The translations under genes and the position numbers were made by a program. From Saccharina japonica (taxonomy: Eukaryota; Sar; Phaeophyceae; Laminariales; Laminariaceae), in the NCBI GenBank assembly GCA_008828725.1, contig MEHQ01000877.1, positions 265,639 to 329,638 of the forward strand: a DNA stretch of 64,000 bases, read 5' to 3'. This document shows, piece by piece, positions 47,909-58,190 of this stretch (positions within the stretch are counted from its first letter, which is position 1; every line of letters starts with the position of its first letter). The notes under the pieces are model-generated. The model had not been told where the DNA came from. It saw only the letters and a list, made by a program, of their open reading frames with translations, and did no database searches.

Positions 47909-48122
47909 CATACGCATGCTACGGTAAAGGTGCACCACAAACTATTTTTCTGCGGGAAAAAAAAACGCGACGACCCAATGAAAAATCCCGTGCCTCATGT
48001 ATCCAATGAATAAGGTTGCAATGTTGCACAAGGATGGTATGCCGACTATTGTGGACTAAGGATCCCCGTCAAGTCATAAATAGGTTCAGCCTAAATCTTC
48101 TATCTCTGGACTACCGCAGCTA
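47909..48122 (+). mobile_element. Decayed F1 MITE
   Basis: ACGCATGCTACGGTAAAGG and TGCACCA at the left; GACTAAGGATCCCCGTCA and GACTACCGCAG at the right; shortened inside. Confidence 0.6.
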
Positions 48123-48327
48123 CAGCAGTACGAGACTCACGGAAAAACCCAATCATACTATCGGATAAACGCCCACACGAAAGCTTTTCGTCAACGGGGA
48201 GAAGGAAAATGCCGACGGGCGCGTCAGTAGATTTTCCTCCACGAGTTTTTTTTTCCAATTCCGCAGTTTTAGATATTCGGACCTCCCATGTTTCGGAGAA
48301 ACTGCTCTTCGTAGCTCTCGCGCGTTC

Positions 48328-48550
48328 TATAAGATACGGTAGTTGTATGGTATTGTTTTGGCTGAAATGGTTCCTTAGCCCAAAATCGTCGCACTTTTTC
48401 ATTTTCGTGTTACAATATCGTTCATTGTAAACGTAGGCCATGGTATTGTTCACCGCGTAGCACTCATATTTTCGTCCGAAACCAGCTTTTGGGTGACCTC
48501 TTAGTCAAGAGGCTAAAAACACACAGTGCACCTCTGCCGTAGCATGCACC
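48328..48550 (-). mobile_element. Decayed F1 MITE, reverse orientation
   Basis: TTTTGGCTGAAATGG and CCTTAGCCCAAAATCGTCG are followed by the right end GTGCACCTCTGCCGTAGCATG. The left end is eroded. Confidence 0.6.
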
Positions 48551-49433
48551 ATGTGAGATTCCATCCGACAACAGGGGAAACACATATCATGACACGGTCC
48601 CACGCCCAAACCTTCGCTGGAACGAAGCGTAGATGATGTGGACTGGGAGAAAGCCGATTTCCATGTACGGACGGAAGCGCGGATTGGTTGTTGTTGCTTC
48701 TACAGCTAATTGTCATTACGTCCCGGCTGGACAGCTGTCGCGGAAAGTTGTTCGATATTAGACGGATGTGACAGAGGGGCTGAGTTGAAATTTGTGAAAG
48801 CAGTCATCACGCTCCGCGGTTGAAGTGCGGCAAATGTTTCCCCCGCGAGATTAGGCCCCAAACCAGGCACATCACATCGCTTTTGGGACTTGACGAAGAG
48901 CCGTGTTGCGATAGGGCTGGTACGATACCGAATGGTTTGTGCTGGCGGATTGCCTCAACTCCTGGAGAGCTACGCGTAACTACCCAACAACTGTTTTGGG
49001 TCCGGTGCTTTCTTCCAACAATCCTACCAGATCCACAATGCGTTGTATCGAGCTACAAGAGTATATTCCATATCATAATTGAGAGATGGGTGGGGTAGTA
49101 ACAGCTTAGTGCGCCTCGAATCAGGAGATTCGTGTACACGTGGTGCTTCTACATAAAACGTAAAACTCGTAGTAGCTCAAGTTTGCAGTAATAAAAACGG
49201 GAATAGTGCCCAAACCATACGAAGTATGATGACTAAGTCGGTTTGCAATACGGAGCAGGCCGGGCTACCAGGGCGCACATGCATGCGTCAGGCACAATAT
49301 TTGAGGAAGTGTAGGACACAGACCCACGCAGCATACTGGTAGGGCTTGTACTGCATAAAGTTATATCCCGAGAGGCTGGTGTGACCGCCAGTTTATATGC
49401 TGTGGTCGTCATATAGTCCCTGGATCACGAAGC

Positions 49434-49627
49434 AAACACGCTACGCTAAAGGTAGCACGTTTCCAGAATGATCGGAGCACGTTAACCCTGGTTTCGCCGT
49501 ATTTTCCGTTCATGGGGTACCCCATGTGTTTCCTCCAAAACCATTTGTTTGGGTGGGGTATGGAGCTCCTCAAGTGACCACCCTTATAGGGCAAAAACAG
49601 GGTACCCGTTCATCGTAGCATGCTTCG
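49434..49627 (-). mobile_element. Decayed F1 MITE, reverse orientation
   Basis: ACACGCTACGCTAAAGG at the left, TTTCCTCCAAAACCA and GAGCTCCTCAAGTGACC inside, and CATCGTAGCATGC at the right. Confidence 0.65.
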
Positions 49628-50259
49628 AAGACGTTACTTAGAGTGAGGGCCAGGACTCGCCCGTCAAAGGAATCTGGTGAAAGTGCATCAGGAGTGAAAC
49701 TCAATGACTCTACGACAAGCATCTGTGAAAAGGAAGCTACACCAATTGCATTTGCTGGGTGTCGCGCACTCTGACTAGTGGCTCTGTACCGCACTGAACA
49801 CTTGGGCTCCAACATCGCTTGTGCCAGGAAAGCAGAGTTAATAACAGTCATATAAGCAGGTAGGTGTGCCGGCGGGGCGGGGTTAACATAACGAGACATG
49901 CCAAATATTGAACCGCCCACGCGACCACCAACAAAAAACAGATTGTTAGTTTTCCACGCGAAAAAGGGCAGCACGCACGAGTACAATGGCTTCCGGCTCA
50001 TGTAGGGCCCCTGACACCAATAGTCTATACCCGCAGCATCGCACTGAGTGTGGCAAGTCGAGAGAGTGACACCACGAATGTGACACAAACAATCATATGG
50101 TAGTGCAACATCGCGACATCCAAAAACTCGTAAAAAACCCAACTCTGAACACCATTCCTCGGGTCGTGACTTGATCGAGGGATTTTCAACGGCAGAAACC
50201 GAAGGACTAAACAATATCCCTCCTACTGCTACCGTGGACTTAGTCGAAGATACGTGCAC
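49570..50259 (-). CDS. Unrecognised 229-codon open frame
   Basis: This is the second-longest open frame in the window after the GTPase. About 0.1 frames of this length are expected by chance in six frames of a random sequence this size. The protein is Cys- and Ser-containing without a recognised domain. Its last ~19 codons run into the F1 element at 49434-49627, so the natural end, if it is real, was probably altered by that insertion. It could be an exon of an unknown gene or chance. Confidence 0.25.
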   Translation of the reverse strand: MHVSSTKSTVAVGGILFSPSVSAVENPSIKSRPEEWCSELGFLRVFGCRDVALPYDCLCHIRGVTLSTCHTQCDAAGIDYWCQGPYMSRKPLYSCVLPFFAWKTNNLFFVGGRVGGSIFGMSRYVNPAPPAHLPAYMTVINSAFLAQAMLEPKCSVRYRATSQSARHPANAIGVASFSQMLVVESLSFTPDALSPDSFDGRVLALTLSNVFEACYDERVPCFCPIRVVT

Positions 50260-51123
50260 TGTGGAGAACTCCTTCCAGAGATTGACAGGCCGGCAGTCAT
50301 CTGTTGTTTATGTCACCGTGCACGCGGATCTCCATACGGTTCGGGAGGGCTCGGACGCGCCCATCCCAAAATCAAGCGAATCGGGCACGACGCCCTCTTC
50401 TGCCCTCGAAGTACAGGCATGTGGCATTGCTTGTGTGTGAAAGAAAATGGTGAAGCGCACTCCGTGGCAAACGTCGAGGGCGAGCTACAGCGATTTCCTC
50501 CTCATGTCTGCCCCATGAACTGATACAGTTAACGTTCGCTAACAACAACAAAGCAGCTGAAACATGTCCGTACATTGCAAGTCTGTATGACCCGAGAGCC
50601 CCGCAGTTAGATGCTATTATTTTATTCGTTGCGTTTGAGGGCAGGCCGAAGCAAAAGTGAAGCCTTCGATGCTCCGGACTCTCGAAAAAACTTTAATTAT
50701 AGCGACTGCAAAGCTGTACACAATCCTCAGCAAACTTACAATCGTCACTGCTGGAAGGACCAAAGCAAAACACTGCTGTCCCTGGCTCTTCGCGGCAGTG
50801 GCGAGATCGAACCGGTAACCAAGAACAGCTAGGGTCTAAGAACAACCGACGACAGTCTTGTAGGAGGAAGCCTGGCCACCGGGTCAAAGTGCTCTGAATA
50901 AATCGTACCGTATAGAACCCTGAAATATTCACTCTTTTCGCTTCACCAGAATAGATATGTTAGCCTAGAGTCTGGTTTCAGGTGTCATTCTTTAGGCTGG
51001 ATACTATCGATCAACCCAGATCTGCTAACATATTTAACGATGCGTATGTGGCCATATGCTGTGATGTACCTACTGTACTCAACTCTACCGGGCCGTGAGA
51101 GAGTATACTATTTCTAGTGAGGT

Positions 51124-51645
51124 GTTACGTAGGAGACATGTGCACGTATACTACAGTACGAGCTTAAACATTTGCCAAGCTGAAGCAGCTTGTGCATATC
51201 CATTAACTGTGACCCCGATGCGTAATTTGTACAGCATATATTATAAATCTCGAGCTCGAACGCATACCTGTGTATCGGGCGTAGCTCACTAGAGTTCCCC
51301 AAGTTTGGAGCCCCGTAAAGCGTATGGTGCAAACCCGCCCGCGGCAAGCATTGCCGAAGGGTCAAGAGCCTACCGGTTGCAATCGTTACGTAAGCGCGAT
51401 GCAGGGATACTATGAGTGCAAAACGAAGCAGCTGGTGCTTTATGCATGCCCCTTGACTGTGACCCCGAGTGGTATTATACAACACTTACTATTCAAAATT
51501 TCAAGTAAGCACGCGTACTTGTGTATCGGGAGTAGCCCACTAGGGTTACCCAAGTTTGGATCCCCGTAACGCGTATCATGGAAACCCGCCAGTGACACGA
51601 GTTATTGAAAGGTTCATCGCCTACGTACCTGCTGTCTTCGTTGTT
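51124..51645. repeat. 261-bp tandem duplication, two units
   Basis: Units begin GTTACGTA at 51124 and 51385. Shared blocks include AACTGTGACCCCGA or GACTGTGACCCCGA, TGTGTATCGGG, and CCCAAGTTTGGA followed by CCCCGTAA. The units have diverged by roughly a quarter of positions and no coding sense is seen. Confidence 0.8.
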
Positions 51646-51800
51646 GTACTGCTGCCATCAGTGTTTGGATTTCATGGCACGCAGTAGAGTGTTGATAGTT
51701 TCGACGACGCTTAAACTCTTTTTTTACTTAAGGGTTTTAAACGCACTAAAATCCGTATGAATACAGTGTAAATTATGATGACCACATGATTGTAATGTAG

Positions 51801-52003
51801 GAAGCGTGCCACAATAGACGTAGCGCTTTTTGGCCAACATATTTCTGACTGCCTATTAGTATGCTCCTTAACCCAATTTCGTCGGAATACTACCTATTTG
51901 TGCTATACTATGTTTTTTGGTGATACACCTTGGCTTTAGCTTTGTTCATCGGCATTAATCGTTTTTGTTTTTCCAAGTGAGGATGCCTCACCGCAGTACG
52001 CCT
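51801..52003 (-). mobile_element. Decayed F1 MITE upstream of the GTPase
   Basis: GAAGCGTGCCACAATAGACG, TTTTTGGCCAACATATTTC and CTCCTTAACCCAATTTCGTCGG are in reversed F1 order. The far end is poorly kept. Confidence 0.55.
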
Positions 52004-52081
52004 CTAAAAAACTTCTGAACACAAGAAACAAATGAATCAGTAACGCCGTCCCTCCCTCCCGACATAAACAGGGCCGACACA

Positions 52082-52819
52082 ATGTTCAAGACTACCACCG
52101 TGATGCTCGCGGGGGCAAGTGGCGTGGGGAAGTCGACTCTGGGGAACTACCTTCTGCATGGCAGGCCCGACGAAGGATTTGTGGCTGGGGCTGGCAGGGA
52201 AGCCGTGACGACGGCATGCGAAGCTCGCGTGGACAGGTCGCGACACGGCTCGACGTTCAAGGTGATCGACACGCCTGGTACCCCGAGCACCGCTGCGGGC
52301 ACCAAGGCGTACCTCAACGCAATCGAGCAGGGGGCGAGAAATGCGGAACGCTTGAACGCTGTGGTTCTCGTGATCGAGTTCTCTCAGAACCGTATGTACC
52401 GTCTGAGCGACATGCGGAACTCCGCGGGCCTGCTCAGGAGTTTCAACAAGCTCGGGTGCAGGGTCTTCCTCGCGTGCCGTGTACCCGGCCACCTACCGGG
52501 AAGGAACAAAGAGGGTATTCGAGAAGCCGAACAGACCTGGAAGGCGTTCGTCACTGAAATCAAGACTCAAGCTGGGTTGGGCGATGATGTGGCCACATAT
52601 ATTCTGCGTGCAGCCGATATGGTTTCGCAAGCCCAAGAAATGCGAAGAAGCATGACTGGGTGTCCCTCCGTAAGAATTCCAAAATGTGACGGGTTTCAAT
52701 TGCTCGCCCCCGACAAAACGTCGATGTGCTTGATGTCTGACGGTGGCAAGGTCGTGTGCGGCTCAACCGAAGTCGGTATACGGCCTAGCTCCGCAAATTT
52801 TGGCACGAAAACTATATGA
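52082..52819 (+). CDS. AIG1/GIMAP-like P-loop GTPase, probably one exon of a gene
   Basis: The open frame encodes 245 residues on the plus strand. Residues 11-19 (GASGVGKST) are a Walker A/G1 loop followed by LGNYLL, the GKS-x-x-GN pattern of AIG1/IAN proteins. Residues 63-66 are the G3 DTPG, and residues 90-103 form the hydrophobic strand that follows in this family. No N/TKxD G4 motif is visible where expected; the segment reads FLACRVPGHLPG, so guanine specificity is uncertain. A pyrimidine tract with CAG at about 52070 lies just before the Met. A good donor (CC before GTAAGA) sits at 52670. The real coding exon may therefore be about 52071-52669, with partners elsewhere, and the tail after residue 196 may be intronic. 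AIG1 proteins bind nucleotide and often act at membranes in defence or survival; the role here is unknown. Confidence 0.7.
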   Translation: MFKTTTVMLAGASGVGKSTLGNYLLHGRPDEGFVAGAGREAVTTACEARVDRSRHGSTFKVIDTPGTPSTAAGTKAYLNAIEQGARNAERLNAVVLVIEFSQNRMYRLSDMRNSAGLLRSFNKLGCRVFLACRVPGHLPGRNKEGIREAEQTWKAFVTEIKTQAGLGDDVATYILRAADMVSQAQEMRRSMTGCPSVRIPKCDGFQLLAPDKTSMCLMSDGGKVVCGSTEVGIRPSSANFGTKTI

Positions 52820-53690
52820 GTAGCAAGCAATGATGGCACTGGAGTTGAAGAGATCGCTGTTAAATGTGGTGTTGGTGGTGGTCTTGTGAGCGTGGGCTGC
52901 GAAATATGTGTCAATGCCGGTGTGTTTTCGTATGTAATGGAGCCGTTTTTGGGGTCGCAATACGACAGTGTATGGACGTGTACCGATCGAGTACAGCAAT
53001 CGGTTGTGCTTCTGCTTACAAGTACACTGCATGCTACTCAACTGTACTTCTTACAGGTGGCCTGGTGCACGTATGTCAATGGTTGGCTTTTACAACTACA
53101 ATAGCAGCTAAACACACTCATGACAACATTGAAGTTGAAATTGACGTGAACATGTTAAGAGTCATCCCACGGTTAAGGGAGTGCGTACACCGTCTCGAGT
53201 TCCTTACGGCAAAAAAAAACCGTCTACGATAGAGACAGCACTCAATATCTGGCTTGTCTGGACAGTTTGTGCGCGTTCCCAGATCAATAGTTACCATGGC
53301 CTAGGCATGAAGCAGATACTGTATATACTGCAGTACTTGTACCACGCAAATGATGGGTTTTGCGTGGTATTGGGTGGATGTTTCCTCGGACGAGAGGCCG
53401 TCACAGCCAGATTGGGTTCAGAACGAAAACGTTTCCCCTACCCTAGGATGGAATTTTGGGGGGACGGAATTAAGGCAGATACCGAAAAGTTCGGTTTCGC
53501 GGCGGGTGAACCGTACAGAGACAATGCACTGCGTGAACGCATCTGGACAAAGCCAGGGAAGTCGTATCATTCGTGAGTTTCCGCAGTTTCTGACCCATTT
53601 GGCCGAGTTATTCATCGTAGTTGGAGTGCAACACACACTATGAGGTGGTGCAGCTGTCGCTGGGGACTCTTGCCGAACGATTGTGGTTTG
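52820..53690. other. Flank after the GTPase frame, no recognised gene
   Basis: A CAG acceptor-like site at 53057 (CTTCTTACAG before GTGGCC) could serve a downstream exon, but no convincing continuation is visible. A 131-codon frame at 53181-53576 is unassigned. CTACGATAGAGACAGCAC at 53223 resembles an isolated F1 end. Confidence 0.35.
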
Positions 53691-55410
53691 GATGCCGTCA
53701 AAACTATGGGATGTTGGTAGATGGTGTGCTGTAGGTGCTGTTGTACTTGTAATATTGTTCTTGGTTTTACTACCAGATCGTGATTAGTCGGAAAACAAAA
53801 AAAGGCGGCTCTGGAATACTTCGTATATATATATACTTCGCATCTTTTTTGCATCGGCCGTTCCTGTTTTTTTTTTTGTTTTTAATGTTTTGGTTACATG
53901 CGGCGGTTTTCATGGTTCCGTGCATGAGTTGCGCGAGACCAAGCTTGGACTAGACATAGTCCATCCGGGACAATATTTCCAAGATACCCCCCGCACCTAG
54001 GTACATTTTGCTCGGGCTATGTTAGGCTGTTCGAAAATCTGGAGACACCGTCATAAAGCTCAACACTTCCCGCAGCTTCTCACGCTTTTTGTTTTTTTTA
54101 TATACATTAATTCGCCTCGTTTGTGCAAAAAACGTGTAGACAAGCCCCTGATTTCTCTGGGGGTAATACTTTTCACACCCAAATTCTGAGCACTGCTTTA
54201 TCGGGAGCTATGGGTACAAGCCGGGGGCGATTTTTGTCGCATAAAACAAAAAACTTTTGACGGAGATACGAGGAAAAATATGAATCTTGAAGGTCGTTTG
54301 CCCTTGGTTACTACTGTTTGAAAAATCGTGCGATATACAAATAGAATACGGCAAACGATTGCTCTGGTCCACACCTAGGGGCGATTTTTGTTTTCTTTTC
54401 AACAAGACGAAATTGCGTGAGATATTCATCATTTTGCTCAAAATGACTGATTTTGGTCGATTTTTTCCAGTCTTGGAGAAATATTGTTGGATGTTTTTCG
54501 ATGCAATGTTGCATAACTACTTGGATTTAGTGTGGAAAATTGTTTTCTTTCTCGTTCTCAGCATCGATTTCTCTAGTCTTTTCGGTCACGAACATGGTTG
54601 TATCATTAACAAAAATGTATTTTTTCATGAGTTATGACTATAAACGTCATTGGAAATATTGTGCTGGATGGACCATACGTACGCACGTAAATCTCCGGTT
54701 AAACGTAGTGTAGTCACTGGATTTTCATTCAGCGGAGTGAACGTTTGTGGGATGGAACACGCAACATTTGGGACGTATCACGTCGCATCGGCCGCTTAAG
54801 TTGCTTGGCTTTGCTCTCAAGAGCGGTAACATGCGTGTATGTTTTGCGCTCGTGATGATGTAGGCACTGGAGTATGAATGCAAAGGGAGTCGTCGTTCGT
54901 GGGATTGGGTAGCCCATCACGTTCATGGGAACGTACTCGTAGGCATTGCTCGTTGCGCTGCATATTTTTTCGATCAGCCGTGTGTTGGGATGCGTACACA
55001 CTACTAGAGCTTGCATGTTCCGTAGGGGCGTACCACACACAAAATCCATGGCCGATCGCGTAAGTACGTACTGGTACATGGTTTGCCGTTAATTAGCCAT
55101 TGGGTCGGAAGCCCGAAACTGGGCAGACACTGTAGGTGATGTTGTCACGGACTTGTCGGCGAAAGTGATTGTCGTCCACGGAGTAGAGAAGAACACACAA
55201 CAACAGGTGTATGCACGAGAAGAGATACCGTAGTCTTTGCTGGATCCGATTATCGTTTTATGATAAGGCGTGATATGGTGCTTACATGCTGCAGTAGAGC
55301 TTGGGTACAACAGGCGTCGGGACCAAAGTCTTTCGGTTGGCGGAAGCAGGTAATGTACACTAGCTCGATATCGACCACTGTCTGCGGCAGGATAGCTTGC
55401 TTGGTGTTTA
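53691..55410. repeat. Tandem segment, unit 1
   Basis: It aligns in order with 55775-57000, beginning GATGCCGTCAA and sharing GGATGCGTACACACTA and GATAAGGCGTGATATG. It is longer because of the 715-bp element at 53959. Confidence 0.85.
53959..54673. mobile_element. AT-rich 715-bp inverted-repeat element, CATA duplication
   Basis: The ends GTCCATCCGGGACAATATTT and its inverted partner AATATTGTGCTGGATGGAC pair over ~25 bases. CATA is repeated at 53955-53958 and 54674-54677. The second tandem unit lacks the insert. A 116-codon frame inside (54287-54637) is Phe/Leu-rich and unrecognised. Confidence 0.8.
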
Positions 55411-55774
55411 TCCTTGGCTCCATAAGGGCAGCTTGACGTTGATTAGGGACAAACAGACACCGAACCTCATTATTAGTTGTTGGTTTCCGGTTGCATCATG
55501 GTAGCTTGATCTCGGGTTCCGTCTCTAGCAGGGTAGGTTGAGGTTAATCACTAGCAACATCAAGATTGCCTCATCTCGGAAACTGTCAAATCAGGGTAAG
55601 TTGACGGTGACATATTTGATGGCGGCAGGGTCTAGCTTGACGATGGTCACTGGCTGCAGACGGGTATTGATTTTACGTTGATCCATGGTTCGGGTGTGGC
55701 AGGTTGATGGCGATCTCGTACGGAAGCATGTGGCTTGATATGGGTCACGGTCTGCAGCTAGACGGATGTTTTTA

Positions 55775-57000
55775 GATGCCGTCAACATTGTGGGGGATAG
55801 ACGGATAGTATATATATATGTTGTTGTGCTTATATTTGTTGTTGTTTTCATTCTCAGGTCGGGATGGGCCAGACGCAAAAAAACGAAGAATCGGCTCTGG
55901 ATTATGTCTTTGTTTGTATCGGCCGGGCTTGTTTTGTTTTTTTCAATGGGACATGTGGCGTCCTGCGTGGTTCTCTACATGAGCTGTGCGATCAAGCGTG
56001 GACTAGATGCGTACGCACGAAAACAGTCGCGTTACACTGTACTGCAGACCCTGAAGTTTAGGTCAGCGGGGTAAACGTTCGTGGGATATAACACACAAGA
56101 TTCGTAGCGTATCACGATGTGTTGGCTGCTTCCGTTGCTCAGCCTTGCTCTCAAGAGCAGTAGAATGCGCACCCGCTTTGCGCTCGTGATGTATTCGATG
56201 GTGTTTTCTGTGAAGGGAGCAATTGTTGGTGACATGGGATTACTCATTGCATAACGGGAACGTACTTGTAGTCATTATGGGTTCCGTTGCACTGTCTTTT
56301 GATCAGCCGTGTTGGGATGCGTACACACTAGAGTTCTCGTTTCATTTAGTCGCCGACATTTCGGTGAGGAGTATATATTCCGTAGTGGTGTAACACGCAC
56401 GCAATATGTAGCAGTACACGTAAGTACACGTTTTTGCCGTTTATTCGGCATTTGGTCAGACGTGGTAAAATGGGCACACGCTATAGGGAGCTGGCGCTAA
56501 TCTAGTCACTGGCTTGTCGGTGAAATTCGTAGTTTGCGGCATAAACAAAAGCCCACAACAATATACGTGATGCATGCTACGCTAGAGGTGCACCATGTTT
56601 TTTCTGAGCTCCTCACTTGAGGAGCGTCATACCTCACCGAAAACATTGTTTTGGAGGATAATAAAAGTGCTGCTGGATGAGAGATCTCATGACCGAAGTA
56701 TACTCTGAAACATATTTCGTCGCAAGAATAAAATTCCGACGAATTTGGGTTAAGGAGCCTTTAATACATCGTTCAGAAAACGATTCAGGCAAAAAGTACT
56801 ACCTCTACCGTAGCTCGCGTAACGTACGTACGAGAAGATGTACTGGGTCCACGGTTTTCGTAGTATGATAAGGCGTGATATGCTGCGTGCACGCTACATG
56901 TACACCAACAGGCGTCGGGACTAATTACGTGTGGCTGACTGAAGCAGGGTACATCGCTCGGTATCAACTATTGTCTGCAGCACGTTACCTTGGTGTTCAT
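55775..57000. repeat. Tandem segment, unit 2
   Basis: This is the partner of 53691-55410, interrupted by the F1 MITE at 56569. A 103-codon plus frame at 55766-56074 shows two hydrophobic stretches separated by a basic patch, like a small membrane protein. The matching part of unit 1 is broken by stops, so coding is doubtful. Confidence 0.85.
56569..56821 (+). mobile_element. F1 MITE, best consensus copy, ACGT duplication
   Basis: GATGCATGCTACGCTAGAGG at the left and CTCTACCGTAGCTCGCGTA at the right, flanked by ACGT (56565-56568 and 56822-56825). The body is nearly identical to those at 8416 and 13508. Confidence 0.9.
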
Positions 57001-58190
57001 CGCGGACTTCAGGATAATAGCCTGGTTTTGATCACTGGTGAACTGGACACTGGGTCTCATGAGTTGTTAATCGGCGGCTGCATCATGGTAGCGTAGCCTC
57101 GGGTTTTTGTCTGCAGCAGGGGTATATTGAGGTTGTTCACTGTCTGTGCATCATTGCTGCTTCATCTTGGGTACTGTCTAAGCTGGGGATCTTGATGTTG
57201 ATCACTGGCTGCAGCCAGGTAAGAGTTTGGACGTGACTCCCTGATTCGGGCATGTTACAGTAGGTTGATGTCGACCGAGCTTACCGTACTAGACCAGGTT
57301 TGTGTTGATCACTGCCTTCAGCAGGACAACTTGAGATTGATCACTGACTTCGTCAGGGTTGGGTTGGTGTTGATCGCTGGCCGTCCGCATGATGGCTTGA
57401 TCTCGCACGCGGTTTGCGGCCCGGTAGGTCTATGCTGGTATCTGACCGCAGGAGCGGAGTTTTATCTTGATCGCGCACCTGCGTACAGACTTATCCCACG
57501 GTATGGGTTTCATTTGGTTGTAGTACAGGCTCAAACGTTTGTGACCTGAAGAGTTCCCCCAGCGAGAAACTATCGTTTGGTATGATACTACTGTATCACT
57601 AGCGCATCTGTTTCAGGAGGAATCGCGGTTGAGTTGGGCGATCAAACTTTGTCGAAGTCATATTTCGTATTAGATATTGAGCTCCACATGTGAGGAACTC
57701 AGACAATAAGCCACCACCCTTACAAGGTAGCATTGATCCGGGGGGGGGGGGTGTTATATCGATCACTCTCTGCAGCAGGGTGCCTTGATGTCGGTCGATA
57801 ATGGGCAGCCGGGTATAAGTTTCCGTGTGTATCTTTCCCTCTACCAAATGTAGCTTGATGTCGACCACTTACGATAGCAGGCAGGTTGGCGTTGATCACA
57901 GTCCACAGTTCTCACGATAGTTTGGTGTGTATACCTGATCGCAGCTCGGGGTAAGTTGATTTTCATCACTGGCTTCAGAATTTTAAGTCGATCTCGGTTA
58001 CTGTCTTCGGCAGGGTACGCTAATGCTGATAACTGGATGCAGCAGGTTGGTTGACGTTCATGACTGTCTGGGTCAGGGTAGCTTGAGCTCAGTCCTTGCT
58101 TGCAGCAGAGCAGTTCGATATCAAGCACTGCCCGTATCAGGGTGGATGACGTTCGTAAACGAGCTTGAACATACGCAAGCTGTCACGATG

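Larger units (their letters stand above)
55330..58190. repeat. Degenerate ~33-bp minisatellite
   Basis: Loosely repeated units of 30-34 bases built on TTGATGTTGATCACTG followed by CTGCAGCAGGGTAGC run through 55360-55760, 57010-57540 and 57745-58190. They are interrupted by tandem unit 2 and a decayed F2 remnant near 57600-57730. Many units differ by a third or more. Confidence 0.75.

Noticed and set aside
52037-52492. 151-codon minus-strand frame
   Set aside because: It is the antisense shadow of the GTPase frame.
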